From the NCBI GenBank assembly GCA_026936325.1, contig JAPTHN010000012.1, positions 34,792,537 through 34,856,536 of the forward strand: a DNA stretch of 64,000 nt. The letters run 5' to 3'. Origin of the DNA: Platynereis dumerilii (Eukaryota; Annelida; Polychaeta; Phyllodocida; Nereididae). Shown here piece by piece: positions 38,891 to 50,586 of this stretch (position 1 is its first letter; every line of letters starts with the position of its first letter). The notes under the pieces are model-generated. The model was not told the origin of the DNA. It saw only the letters and a list, made by a program, of their open reading frames with translations, and did no database searches. Both the position numbers and the translations under genes were made by a program.

Positions 38891-40262
38891 TATGTGTCTT
38901 TCTATCCTCCAGACCATATATATATATACAGCCTCAGTGAGTTAAGTATTAGAAATTGCTTGGAAAGAGTAAAAAAAAACCCTTGTCTCTCCTTGTGGTG
39001 GCTGATAAATGGCGTTTCATAAATCAGCATTCAAACATCAATCGAGCAAGGGAGAATTATCTTGCTCTGATGCCGCCGTGAATGCTCTGCGGCGTTATCT
39101 TGCACGGATGATTTGCCGGTTTATGCAGCGCGATTTGACGTGGAGCGCTGTGCCATACGTCTGATCCAGAGTCGGTGAATGGAGCAGCTGTATGATAAGA
39201 TCTGGCAAATATAGCGCGAAGAATGATGGTTCTATCGCTAATTGCAGGGTGACTTTCCCTACAGCAGTGTGGTATGATTTGTCAAACTATTTGCAGCTGG
39301 AGCCATTTTCAGTTTAAACATACCCTTGATCCAGTACATATGTACAGTGTAGATATAGCCTAATGATAGATAGCTTGATGGTGTTTACTGAGATGTTTGC
39401 CTCTGTAGTTTGGTTTAACTCCTTTATAGAAATTTCTTGTAATGATGCATTACGATAGACAATTGGATAGATAGATAGATACTAATAGACAGATATATAA
39501 AATCGATGACATGAAAGTCTCTTTACATGGCAAACATAGCACAGAGAAAGGATTGTACTATTAATTGTGGGGCAACTTACCCTACAGCAATGTTGTATGA
39601 TTCGTCTGCCTTTTCATAAAACTACTGTTTGTAACTCAAGCTATGTGTCTGTAGAGTTGAGCATCTATAATTCTGTTTGGGCTAATACATAGACAGGTAG
39701 CTGAACATATATTTGCATTGTATATATTTGTGTTACAGGTTTCCGTTTTAGGATCCAAATTAGGTTTAGGATTAGTCTACATTCATGGTAAATGTCTATA
39801 TGATTATGAAATTGGTTGTAATATGCTGCCACTTTTCATTGGAAAGTAGGTCTATAAATGTTTCAGTTGATATGCCGGTAGTCAGATGTCTTGCTGACTT
39901 GACTTTGATATGCCTTACCTCAGTTTTTTATAGACACGACAAATGTTTTAGATGATGCCGGTTGATAAATGGCTATCAGATTTGCATCTGATGTGCAGTC
40001 ACTCTTCTTTTATATCTGAGCTGGAAAGTTGATATGATGATAAATGACCATTAGATTTGCGTCCAAAATATATCATGTTGAGGTTTATCATTTAAAGTGC
40101 TAACGACAAACGTTTCAGTGAACTTATTGAGATAAATGGGCTTTTAGATATTAATTTTCCTTTGATATTTTGGTAGCTCCTTCACTAATTGCAGTGTAAA
40201 TGTTTGATCTGATATAAACATACATGCTGGCAGATCTGTGGATATTTCATTTGAATGGGAAC

Positions 40263-40332
40263 AGGGGTAGGATTGAGCCCACAACCTCTGAGCCAGTGAT
40301 AGCACAAACATTCACCTTTAAACATCAGGCCA
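40263..40332 (-). mobile_element. tRNA-related sequence (SINE head fragment), unit B
   Basis: Orthologous to 15578-15650. The box-B-like region reads GGTTGTGGGCTCAATCC here, slightly closer to a canonical tRNA-derived SINE head. Confidence 0.5.
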
Positions 40333-41289
40333 TGTAAGCACCTGATCCACGTGGTCCAGAGTGCAACTGTCTGAGCTGTTTACTCAGTTGAAATAACCAA
40401 ATAACCTTGCAGAAACCATTCCAGCCAAGTAGTTATTTTTGACCATCACAAGTCTCTAAGCAGATTGCAGTCTTCCAAAATTGCCCCAAGACATCTGAGA
40501 TGATGGGTCATAATGATAAAACTTTGATGTCGGTGTTCTTGTAATGATTTTAGGGCATCAGAGAAGATCTTAGGGCATGTTGGATTGCTTCGTAAACTTG
40601 TTGTTGTTGCAAAAGTCAGCATGGTAGGAAGTTATAACAACAGTTGGCTTACTTAAGAGCTGGATGTTGTATGGATGACTTTGAAATTTACGGGTCGTTG
40701 TATCAGTGTTTGGCAAAAGATCTCTCCCATGGGAGAATTATGTAACATGTCTTCTGGTCTTTGAATTAGATTCTTGTGGTTGCAAATGTCAGTGCAGTAG
40801 GAGGTGAACAATTGATTTACAGAACAGCATTATAAAGAGACTGGATTTGTTGGCTTTCCTTCTTTTGTGCTGTTTCATACTTTGGATTTTTCAAGGCAAA
40901 TTGCCAGTCCCAATAAACCTGATAGATGTGCAACACAGAGACTAAAACCCAATTCAAATACTACTTGTCTTACAGGCCTGTTCGCTGATTTATTTGAGAT
41001 CGCCACGTGGGTGGTCACAGAATCGACTTGGTTCAAATTATCAAAGAAAACTTCTAGAGCCTTCCTACTTTTGCTTTGAAATAGAATTGAATTAGTTTGA
41101 TGAATTCAATTCAGTCCATGGCTGGAAACATCCCTCAGCAGATTGCAGCCTCCTGTCCTAATTAGGTTGCAAGAGTGCATAAATACAGGATGTAAAACCC
41201 ATATCATCCATCCATATACCATGCACCTCGTGCTAATATGTTTATAGAAGCATCACCCAGATTATGGTTCAACTTGGGAAAAGGTTAAG

Positions 41290-42470
41290 GCCTTTCTCAA
41301 AAATAATGAAGCCAAAGTGTGACCTGACCATCAAAATTTTAAAATGTATTTTTGTATGAAATGACCTTAGCATATGGTAAAGAACATATTTAAGTTCCAG
41401 AAACTATATTCGCCATGGCGCTTTGATGAGTGGAAATAATTGATAACAGCTGAATATTACAGAATTTTTAAAAGTTTGTTTTTCATGGCAGTGAAACATA
41501 TGGTAATTTGTCATGAACTTATATCCGTTTTCTTATTTGACAACAACTGGCACATTTTTAAAAGTCTTCTGGACTATTGTCATTCAAATACACCAAATAT
41601 ATTTTGAGAAACACCCAATTTTTCAAAATTTTTCAAAATTTCTTTTCAAAACTTACATATATTAACCGCAGAAGCATATTTTTTCGTTTAAAATGATTTT
41701 AACTGCCCTATGTTATGCCTCTATAGTATATGTGGGCTTCAAATTGATACCAAATAAGTGCCACTAAAGTGAATGTCTGCTCAGCAAATGTTGATAGAAG
41801 TGTGATTTTTTGCCCATTTTTCGACATAAAAAGCTGATTTTAAGTACTGGTGTGATATGAATCTTCAGAAAATGTTCTAGTTTTGACTCAAATCGATTTT
41901 ATATTAATCATCAATCATAACTGGGGGTAAAATACAACCATTTACAAACTACAAAATATTTTGTTACCGTTTATTGCCTTTTTAGACAATTTGGCCCCAA
42001 ATTTTAAATAATGCTCCATAAATGTTAAAATATTTGTAATTAGGCAATGAAACGTACTCCAACTATTGAAATTAATTGTTAATTGTCACTCCAAGTAATA
42101 TTAGAATGATCGCTTCACTGTTTGTCAGAAAAAAAAATTGAATACGATCAAAATTTTTCAGAGCGTTACGCGTGCGACAAACATAACTTTTGAATTTAAT
42201 CACCAGAAACCAGTCAAAAACTTGGGTTAGTTCATAGATTAATAAAACTTCATAGATGTACTATATTTTGAGCCAATCCAGATTAAAAACAGAGCTTTCA
42301 TAGCTCTGTATCACTTGAAAGTACTCTCGGCGTTACGAGTGCGACACATTCACCTTTCCAGCTATTCATTGGAATTTTTCCATGAACTAGATTTTCCAGA
42401 ATCATAAAAGGCTCCAAAACAACTAAGTAGATGTAATACTAGATCTCAATGGCAAAAAGGTTCAACTGAA
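41290..42470. other. B-specific 1.2-kb segment of unknown origin
   Basis: A and B part company after GGGAAAAGGTTAAG (about 41288). AAAAGGTT occurs again at the far side (about 42456), so an insertion with an 8-bp duplication is possible, though no inverted repeats are clear. Inside, the CpG-rich motif GCGTTACGMGTGCGACA occurs twice (42163 and 42330), about 167 bp apart. No open frame. Confidence 0.4.
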
Positions 42471-42977
42471 ATGTGCTAAAGGGAAACTATAGCATTTCTG
42501 ATCAGGAACATTCAAATTTGACTCAATTTTACAAAGTCAACCTTTGCACCCAAATAACTCAAATTTTATGTAAAGAGCACACGACACATGACATCTTTTG
42601 AGATTATTTCTCGCAAAAATTAGTTGAAAAGATGTGCATCCCATCAAAACCCAAGAGGGGTCCCCGGGGATTCTCCTGTGAGTGACACCACCCATCCACA
42701 TCTCCTAGTCATTTGGATGAATAAGGCTTCAGGTAGAAGTCGAAAGCTCCCAGGTGAGGATAAAAATTGCTTGTGTGAAGAAGTTTAAACTTTCAATATC
42801 AAGTGACTAACTGATGTGAGGGAAACAAACTAGTGACATTTTGGGGGAAAAATGAAGGACGAATGTAGAGTGCACCTTGGCATCAAAACCTTATTGGCAA
42901 AGGTCTTCTTCTAGAATTAACAAATAAATATGGAAGAGAGTCTTACCTGTTTAACATAGCTAAAAGGATAAGAATTT

Positions 42978-43164
42978 GGCTCTGTGGTAGGCCTACAGTG
43001 GGTAATATGCCTGCCTAGTACACATGAGGTTGTGGGTTATAATCCCACTCCGGCCTTGTCCGGAGGTTATCACAATAAGGATTGGTGTGATTTCCGTTCA
43101 GAATGGTGCACACGAGCACCGGCGAGCATATTTATCTGGGATGGGCCCATTATATATAATATGC
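42978..43164 (+). mobile_element. tRNA-derived SINE, unit B only
   Basis: About 187 bp beginning GGCTCTGTGGTAGG. A worn box A (TGGTAGGCCTACAGTGGG) and a box-B-like GGGTTATAATCCC lie about 35 bp apart, with GCCTGCCTAGTACA between them as in many tRNA-derived SINE heads. A non-tRNA body follows (CCGGAGGTTATCACAATAAG to ATTATATATAATATG). An imperfect duplication, TAAAAGGATAAGAATT against TTAGGAAGGCTGAGAATT, flanks it. Unit A has one uninterrupted TTAAAAGGCTGAGAATT at about 21143. No polymerase III terminator is clear. Confidence 0.82.
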
Positions 43165-43854
43165 TTTAGGAAGGCTGAGAATTGATAATTATTCTCTCTG
43201 AGACAGCTACGTGAACACAATTACTTCTAAATCAGAAAAACCTTCATCCTCCTGAGGTTTTTTTCAAAAAGTGAAAAAAGGGTTTTAATAAAAGAGCTGC
43301 ATTGTCGAGACTCACTTTGTGCAAATGAAAAATGTTAGAGTGACAGAATGGCATTATTGAGAACCAATCTTAGCAGCTGAGGAGAAGGAGGAGGAGCTCT
43401 CAGAAAATTATCTCGCTGGTCCTACTGTCTGCCTTTCCTTTAGGATTTTAAGAAAAAAAGACAACATTTAGGAAGTGACATTGTTGGGACTTACTCAAGC
43501 GTAAGTGAAAAGTGTAGCAGTGATGGCAAGGCATTATTAAGAAGCGGTCTGAGACTAGAACTGATGGATACGTGAATTGAGGTGACAGGCATAGGACAAA
43601 GCAATGGAGGATGATTGAGAGACAAATCAGACACACGGCCCAAGACGGGAATTGTTACAAGCACAGCAATTGGCAAGGGGTTCACTCTTTGGATATTGTG
43701 TTGTACTTGTGTCTACCTTGGGGCCTTTACTTATGTATGCCTGTTGTTAATAATTCATCGCTTCAATGGCAAGCCAGTTACTCGCTTTCATACAAATTAA
43801 AGGTCCAAGCTTTGTAGTTGTGTTATAATTGGCCAAGCTCATGGCTTGTTACAT

Positions 43855-44169
43855 CATTATCATTTCTCAGTGTAAGCTTATTAAGCTTACCCTGACCACA
43901 AGATACATTGTTTTGTGAAGTTGTGAAAAGATAAACTCTCTTGGGTGTGAAAGACATAAATAACAGTTTGAGACCTCTAAAAGCAATTGAATTGATTGCT
44001 GAGTGTTTCATTGTTGCCTGTTAGTTGTGTCAATGAGTTTCTTTGTAGAAAACCATAAACAATTATTTAAATCCAGCCTGAAAAAAGCTGTTAAAGAATT
44101 TGAAAACTTCAGAATTTTATTGTACTTGTTGGAAGGGTGATTGAAAATGAGCCCTGCAATGGGAGGATG
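43855..44169. mobile_element. 315-bp insertion with 8-bp target duplication, unit B only
   Basis: TGTTACAT flanks both ends (43847-43854, 44170-44177). Unit A has a single CTGTTACATTGGGATATG at about 21857. Apart from the outer CAT/ATG, terminal complementarity is weak. It contains the palindrome GTAAGCTTATTAAGCTTAC near 43875. It could be a worn hAT- or P-type MITE or a retroposed fragment. Confidence 0.65.
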
Positions 44170-44924
44170 TGTTACATAGGGATATGAAAATCACTATTTG
44201 ACGATTAAGGATAAAGATAAGTAAGACTGATGTTAGACATTGTTCTTTTGACCACCATGGGTTATATTCTTCCAACATTTTGCTTAGTTTTGTCATTATA
44301 CTACACTGTAAAGAGAAATTTTGCAACTCTCAACGTTGATTATTTATAAAAAATGTTTTTTCACAGCTTCATTGTCAGAAAAGTTATATTTCCATCTGGA
44401 TTGTTTCGGAGTCTCTCACAATTTTTAAAGCTTTCCAGATGCAAATGAATTGGATGTGACCTTGGTGCTTTATTCTTGGCAATAATTTTGCAACTGTAAT
44501 TATTGTATTCACACATAACAGAAAATACGGAAACATACTGATCCAGGATGTTACCAAAACTGTTTTTGTTTCAGCCATTCTTCTTTGTGCAGCGTTCAAA
44601 ACAAGTTGAACCCATCAGTCAAATTCTGCTGAAGTGAGAAGAGGCAAGCCAGGCCATTGCCCTTAGTATTGCTTCTGCAAGCTAGAGCAAGTGTGAAGGC
44701 AATTATGTTTGATGTGAAGTTCAGAGCTAATGGTAGCCCATCAATCATTGTAGAAAAACAGCACCATTACCTACCTGGCAAACCCCTGGCATTCTAATTT
44801 CATGGATCAGGGTTAACCATTACTCAATAGGGAGGTGATGACACCGTGTGACTCTATGAGATGCTTCATTAGTCTCGTATCAGAGGAAACCTGAGCCTTT
44901 GAGTTGTAGGGTTTCTTTTGGTGG

Positions 44925-45415
44925 GCGTGTTGAAAAGCTGCAGGAAAGACTTTTAGTAGATATTTTGCAGAGAAGGCTTGTAGCAGATACTTGCAGAGAA
45001 GGCTTGTAGCAGATACTTGTAGCAGAGTCTAACAGGATAAGTCTGTTGCGCAGAAAATAGAAAAAGCCTGTGCATGGTGAATGTGTAGTAAAGACACGCA
45101 GGAAAAGTCTGCTGCAAATACTTGTGGCCAAGACTTGCAACAAAGCCTTGCAACAAGAGCTTGTAGTGTAGGCTTGAAACAAAGGTTCTTCTCATGTTTT
45201 TTATGTGCCTGTACATGGTACAATAGTACATTCTTCAATGTGCCTTGCAATGTGTTCTACAATATGTCTTTGCAATGTTCTATAGCAAAGATCTAGAAAT
45301 ATCTCGTGACAAAGGCCTATAACAAAGGTGTCTAGTACAGGCTTGTAGCGGAGGTTCCAATTACGTTGTCTGCTATTGCTGCACAGTAATATATTCTGCA
45401 ATGTGCTTTATAATG
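44925..45415. repeat. Degenerate CTTGTAGCAGATA minisatellite, unit B
   Basis: The most regular part is two copies of GGCTTGTAGCAGATACTTG near 44975-45020. Related words (GACTTGCAACAAAG, AGCTTGTAGTGTAG) follow. Open frames of up to 100 codons on the minus strand, with repeated CYK..LQ..ATS, are products of the array. Confidence 0.75.
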
Positions 45416-45417
45416 TT

Positions 45418-45689
45418 CAGGGTTACCGGAACAGGAGGGGCATCGGGGGGCAATTGCCCCTCCTGCCCTTGTCCTAGGAGGGCAGGGGGGGCAAGGGTGC
45501 CCTTTAGATCTTTAAGAAAAATACATTATAAGGCCTTATTTGACCTATTTTAGGTACAAATTAGTAAGTATATATTAAAATTATTATTGACTCTCTATCT
45601 AAATTTTGTCACGTGAAATTGGCGCGAATATGATTTGCCCTTTTTCGTATGACCGCCCCTGCCACCCGCGATTCCTTCCGACACCCCTG
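45418..45689. mobile_element. hAT MITE, unit B only
   Basis: A 272-bp element with ends CAGGGTTACCGG and CCGACACCCCTG (9 of 12 complementary, CAG/CTG type). ATAATGTT is duplicated at 45410-45417 and 45690-45697. The matching place in A (about 25050) has no insertion. It has a strong internal GGGGCAATTGCCCC palindrome. No coding capacity. Confidence 0.87.
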
Positions 45690-45961
45690 ATAATGTTTTC
45701 CAGGATGTGTTTACGCCATGTTCTTAGGCATATGTTCAGAAAATCTGCAGGCTTCATGACCTTTAGATCTATGTCTCTCATATGCAGAACAACTCAAAAT
45801 AAAATTGACCTACTAGAGTGCATAAATATAGATCATAAAATCCAAATCACTCATCAAAAGTGCTCATGCTGTGTCAGGCATACAAAGACCTGATTTTACC
45901 ACTTTCAAAACATGAATATTTAATATTCTTCGCATGTTTTAACTGATGTAAGAGTGGAATG

Positions 45962-48236
45962 TAATCGATGCATGATTAACGATGGACAACTTCATTAGGC
46001 ACTTTAAACCAACAGGCGAATGAACTTTACCTTTCAATGTTTCATCACTTTAAATCAGTATTACAGCCAAGAATTGATTGGTTTATAAAAATTTTAATGA
46101 TACATACTGTTGCAAGGTTAGAGCGAAGTGACAGTTCTGTGTATGTCAATTAATCATCAGAGATTGACAGCTATGATTAATGCATTTTTGAACTGCAGTA
46201 CACAGTATACCTTCTGGGGACACCTGTATAATCAATGCTGTTGCTTTAGATTTTATCACATGATCATGGTACAACAAAGAAAATTGGCAGCTATTCATGT
46301 CAGACATACCTGAAATATCATGCTTTATGACCAAACATGTTTTCATCTCATCGGATGAGAATTCATGTTTCCACAAGCAGTTTGGTGGAGTATGTTTAGC
46401 ATTGACCCAATGGCAAGACATGACCTGTTTCACTTGCAGGCAGTATGTTGGTAACCAGTATTTTGCAGGTCTTAATCATAAGCTGTCTCAATGTTGTGAC
46501 AATGGTGTGTCCTCATTCAAAGTGCTTAAATAAAGGACCGGAATTAACAATCATCCATTCATCTACAAAAAGTTACTAATCTACAAGCTGCTTATGAGTA
46601 CCGCGTCTACTACTCTAATCTGCAAAATCCTTGTTGAATAATGATAAATAAATCATTAAGACATGACTTACAACCTCAGTAATTCCCGGTATTAATACAT
46701 CGTAACTTTAAACATTAAAACAGTAAACCAATCAAAATATTATCTGGCTATCCTTTTTTGTTGGTTTCAAAAATTTGAAAATAATTTTCTGGTCCATTGG
46801 AGAAATTAATAACTTGTCCTTATGGTGCTGCCTTTGTTTTCATTGATTCTAGATGTAAAATGTTGATGTAAATTAAACCTATTAATCATATTAGAAACAC
46901 TTGATGATGGAAATCGATGTTGGACTGAGTGAATTACCAAAGTGAATCGCTATTGTTTTTGATCCAGTAACAATGGCAAATGTGTCTTTATTGATTTTAT
47001 AGTGATATATAACTTTGCATGTTATAAGTGATTAACTCATTAATCATCTTTAGCACAACCGAAATAACCAATTTTGACCTGTTGAAATGTTGGAGCCATG
47101 AAAATCAATATTATGCTAAATCAAAGTTGTCGTTATGCTGTTATGACACTGATATTTTTGTTTGATCTGTCCAACAAACTATAATATTAAATTACACCAA
47201 TTTTGATGAGTTGAAATATTGACTTACATGATCACTTAAATCAATATTCAGGCACAAATTCTTTGGCTCTTATTGTTTTTGTGATTAATATGCGCTTTCA
47301 TAAGTAGAACAAAGATGCAATAGAACATTAAGATGGCTATATGAAGGGAACAAATTCATTATGGTGAATGAAATAGAATGCATTTTTGTGAGTTCATAAA
47401 TAACGAATGTTCTAACATGGCCATTCCTGTTTTTCTAAGTGAATGCAATATAACATGATTTTATATTGAATGAATAAAACAAATGTAACATTATGGTTAG
47501 TTTGAGGATAAACTGATTTCTAAGCATTTGAAAATTGGGTTGTGCTTCAAAAATATTAAATCGTTATTGATTTTGATTGGGTTCCAATATCACCTTTTGC
47601 TTTTATAGTAAATTCTGCATAGCATATATATAAATGGTGTGATTGCAGCATATTAATTTAAGGCTAATCTCTTTTCTAAGCACTTAAAATATTGGCCATG
47701 CATTAAAAAATTGATTTCAAATCAATATTGTTTTTGATTGGGTTCTAATGTCACTATTGTTTTAACATATTTCAGTAGGACTTCTGTGGGTGGAATGTGA
47801 GGCAGGGAGTCGGCCATTTACAAAAGAACAGGAAACGAGAGAACGAGACAGAAATGCAACAATGAAGTTCAAAGGATTTGGGATCCTAGGGTAAAACTAG
47901 AATCAGCCTTTGGCGAAATCGCTTTTAACCTCCTTCGTCGTTTGTGCTTACGACGGCCCCTTTCATCTATTTTGGGAGACAAGGAGAGAGTGATTAGAAT
48001 ACGACGTTAGATAACAAAATCATAATTCCCATGCCTGATAGGTAACATCTGTGATACACGACACAGAGAGACATACCTACAGGATCAGAAAGAGACATTA
48101 AGCATCGTCCTGCAGGCATTTGACGCTGATTTCATATGATACAGGTATCTAGTGATATAAACATGATCTGATGCAGGCATTCTATACCATCATCTGACAC
48201 AGAAATCTGATACATTAATAGTACTCTTGTTGACTG
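45962..48236. other. Start of unit C, no gene seen
   Basis: Counterpart of B 26128-28441 and nearly identical to it. Short open frames at 46128-46533 mirror those at 155-557 and 26312-26720 and are judged chance. Confidence 0.55.
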
Positions 48237-48405
48237 CAGTGGTACATGCATTGTAAGACCTCCTGTTGTAAGACCGAATTGAGTTATGTGACCACCCTCC
48301 TCCCGCTTTATTTTTAGCATATTTTACACCTGGTCGAACGATTGCACCCCTTGAGAGACCACTTCATGACAGCAGAAGGGTGGTCTTATAATGCAGGGAC
48401 CACTG
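48237..48405. mobile_element. Mariner-like MITE, copy in unit C
   Basis: The best-preserved of the three copies. It starts CAGTGGTACATGCATTG and ends AATGCAGGGACCACTG followed by TA. The termini are complementary over about 20 bp. The length of about 170 bp and lack of coding capacity fit a mariner-derived MITE. Confidence 0.7.
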
Positions 48406-50003
48406 TATGTCCACCATAAGCTACTCAAGGTGATTATTTATCATAGATGCAGAAGGGGGATGCCGTAAGTGTCACATAAAATACAGATAAGTAATTCTGA
48501 CATCATCTATAGTAATTATAGAAAGCTATCTGATACATCAAAAACAGACATCAGATCCAGGCATCAAAAATAGACATCAGATACCATTGACAGCGGATAG
48601 AAACGTCAAAACATCAAGCATATTTTGGATTTGAGCTGATCTCTCTATATTTGATATCTTTTTCAGTTCTGCCATAATCTTTGAAGATTACGACTCAGAA
48701 GACCGAGCCATAATTCCCTCATATTGCTTGTAATTATCACATGGGATATTTCGCTGGCGTTTTCCATTTACATCTAATCTTGAGCATTTGCATGTTATTA
48801 CAACTAGACCCCAGCTTCTAATCAAAGAAGAAGTTTATCCTTGCTCCGAGGAAGTTTAATCTGTCTCGGTTTACCTAGAGATTGAGTTTGTTTAAGCTGA
48901 GAGAAGGTGGAAGTTTAAAGTTGGCAGTCTGACGAGCCACAAATCACAGCCATTGGAGTTCAACGTTGGTAGTCAGACGAGAGACCAACCGCATGTAATT
49001 ATACCTAAAACAACAAGTGGAGTTGCAGGTTGTTTCTGTACAACTGATATACAACTGATAAAGTACATCCTACTGAAAGTCAGTCCAGCGAGCGACTCAT
49101 TCCACAGTGATTCTATAGTGAGTCAGTCAGCAGAGTCCTTACAAGTCCTTGGGATTCCGTGAGCGAGGACATTAAGGAGAGATAAAAGAGTCAGAAAGGG
49201 ATAAAACTTCAGGTAAAAAGTGACACCGCACCACTAACTGGGAAAGCTTTTTTGAAAGTGTCTTTTAAAAGGCAACGTAGTATATTGTTGCTGCGGTTGA
49301 CCTGGATAGCGCTTTGATATTCATTGTGATCAGGTCATATTAATACACTTAATACTGTGGTGGACGGACCGTGTGATAACAGGTTAACGCTGTGTGATTA
49401 CAACACCCAAAATGATTACACCAAGAGATTACAGCCAGTTATTGCACGTGTTTACTCAAAGTGATAAAGTGTCTTGTGATTGGTAAGAAAGTGTTAATAC
49501 AAGTTTAAGGTTTACTGTGATAACCTAGGTTCTGCACATAATGGAAAGAGATCCTTATATCTATTGTTATCGCAACAAGCTCTCATACCACTGCTTGTGT
49601 CACCTTCACTAAAGAAATTGGTGTGGATAGCAGACCACCAGCGGAATTACTGAGGCTTCTATACAGAAGTTTCTGCACGGAGTTTTCTGTACTGAGGTCT
49701 GTATACAGCAGTAGTTTCACTGAGGTTTCTTCTCTCGGATACACACTCTGGAGATGTGAAGTATTGCACTCAGACTTAACTGTGTTACTCCATACCATAG
49801 GATACATCATTCCTACATAATACATAAGGGGAAGCAGTGAATTGAAGATTGGTAACCTATACTGCACATGTTGTTGCGAGGATGGTTGCTTTGAGGAAGG
49901 AGATTAGTAGTATCATGTCTGCTGTAGCCAGGACAAATTGCAAAGCACATCAAGTTACAGATACGCAACTGATGACAATAGTTTCGGAAATGAGGGATAA
50001 TGA

Positions 50004-50186
50004 GAGTCAGGATACCACCGACGGGACGTTGACTACTGGAGAGACATAGAAAGTCGCGAAGAGGAAGCTGAGGATAATAATTATCATGACACCTGGCCAG
50101 GATGTGGGTTTGATGATGATCCAGGAATGGGTTTCGGAGGTGGAGGGGTTGACAATGGGCCCGATTATGGTGGAGATTATGACTGA
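50004..50186 (+). other. Acidic, glycine-rich open frame, unit C copy
   Basis: Counterpart of 4764-4946 with the same length, stop position and Gly/Asp-rich ending. The word corresponding to AATAAA is altered here (GATGAATAATCTG). It overlaps the 49849-50049 frame on the same strand. Unrecognised. Confidence 0.25.
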
Positions 50187-50421
50187 GCATGATATATCAT
50201 TATAACTGAACTGATGAATAATCTGTTATTATAAACACTCTGGTTTCAACATCCAATAAGATATAAATATACATGTATAATTAAATAGCAGTGGATTACC
50301 TTAGTATTCAGTCTCTACGGTGTGTCGAGTTTCTTCAGGGAGTTTTGACATATCTTTGTGGTGCATGTGGTATATTCAGATTGTCTCTGTGGGGTGTGCA
50401 GTGCGCTGTATTTTGGACTGT

Positions 50422-50586
50422 ACTCTAAAATGTTGGGACAAAACTGGTTTTTTGAAATCCAAAATTATTTTTTGGAAATCCAAAATTATTTTTTGAAAAA
50501 TCGATGTGGGTAATTGCATGGAAGTTTGGTTTTTCAAAAAAAAATTCTGTTTAAAAAACCAGTTTTGTCCGGAAAATTTTTAGAGT
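50422..50586. mobile_element. 165-bp MITE, unit C only
   Basis: ACTCTAAAA and TTTTAGAGT at the ends, with GGACAAAACTGGTTTTTT repeated inverted just inside, give inverted repeats of about 33 bp. A (about 5187) and B (about 30957) read TTGGACTGTGTGACTG without interruption. The exact target duplication is unclear because the site lies in a short GT run. Confidence 0.8.

Larger units (their letters stand above)
38400..41205. repeat. Internal duplication block 2, unit B
   Basis: Orthologous to 13515-16500. It lacks a subrepeat of about 170 bp around 14840-15020 of A and has a much longer (AATC) run at 38791. No gene seen. Confidence 0.85.
26128..45961 (+). repeat. Tandem segmental duplication, unit B
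   Basis: Collinear with unit A over almost its whole length (for example 36255-36910 with 11400-12050) and with the start of unit C. It lacks about 720 bp of A (A 6555-7275). Between 41290 and 42590 it carries different sequence from A 16590-20855. The sequence just before it (25980-26127) matches the sequence before unit C (45820-45961), so the repeat phase is continuous. B-specific insertions are a solo LTR, a SINE, a 315-bp element and a hAT MITE. Confidence 0.95.

Noticed and set aside
44880-45250. Three overlapping 73-100-codon minus-strand frames with repeated motifs
   Set aside because: Products of the CTTGTAGCA minisatellite.
49813-50190. 125-codon antisense frame
   Set aside because: Mirror of the acidic, glycine-rich plus-strand stretch; codon patterns fit the plus strand better.
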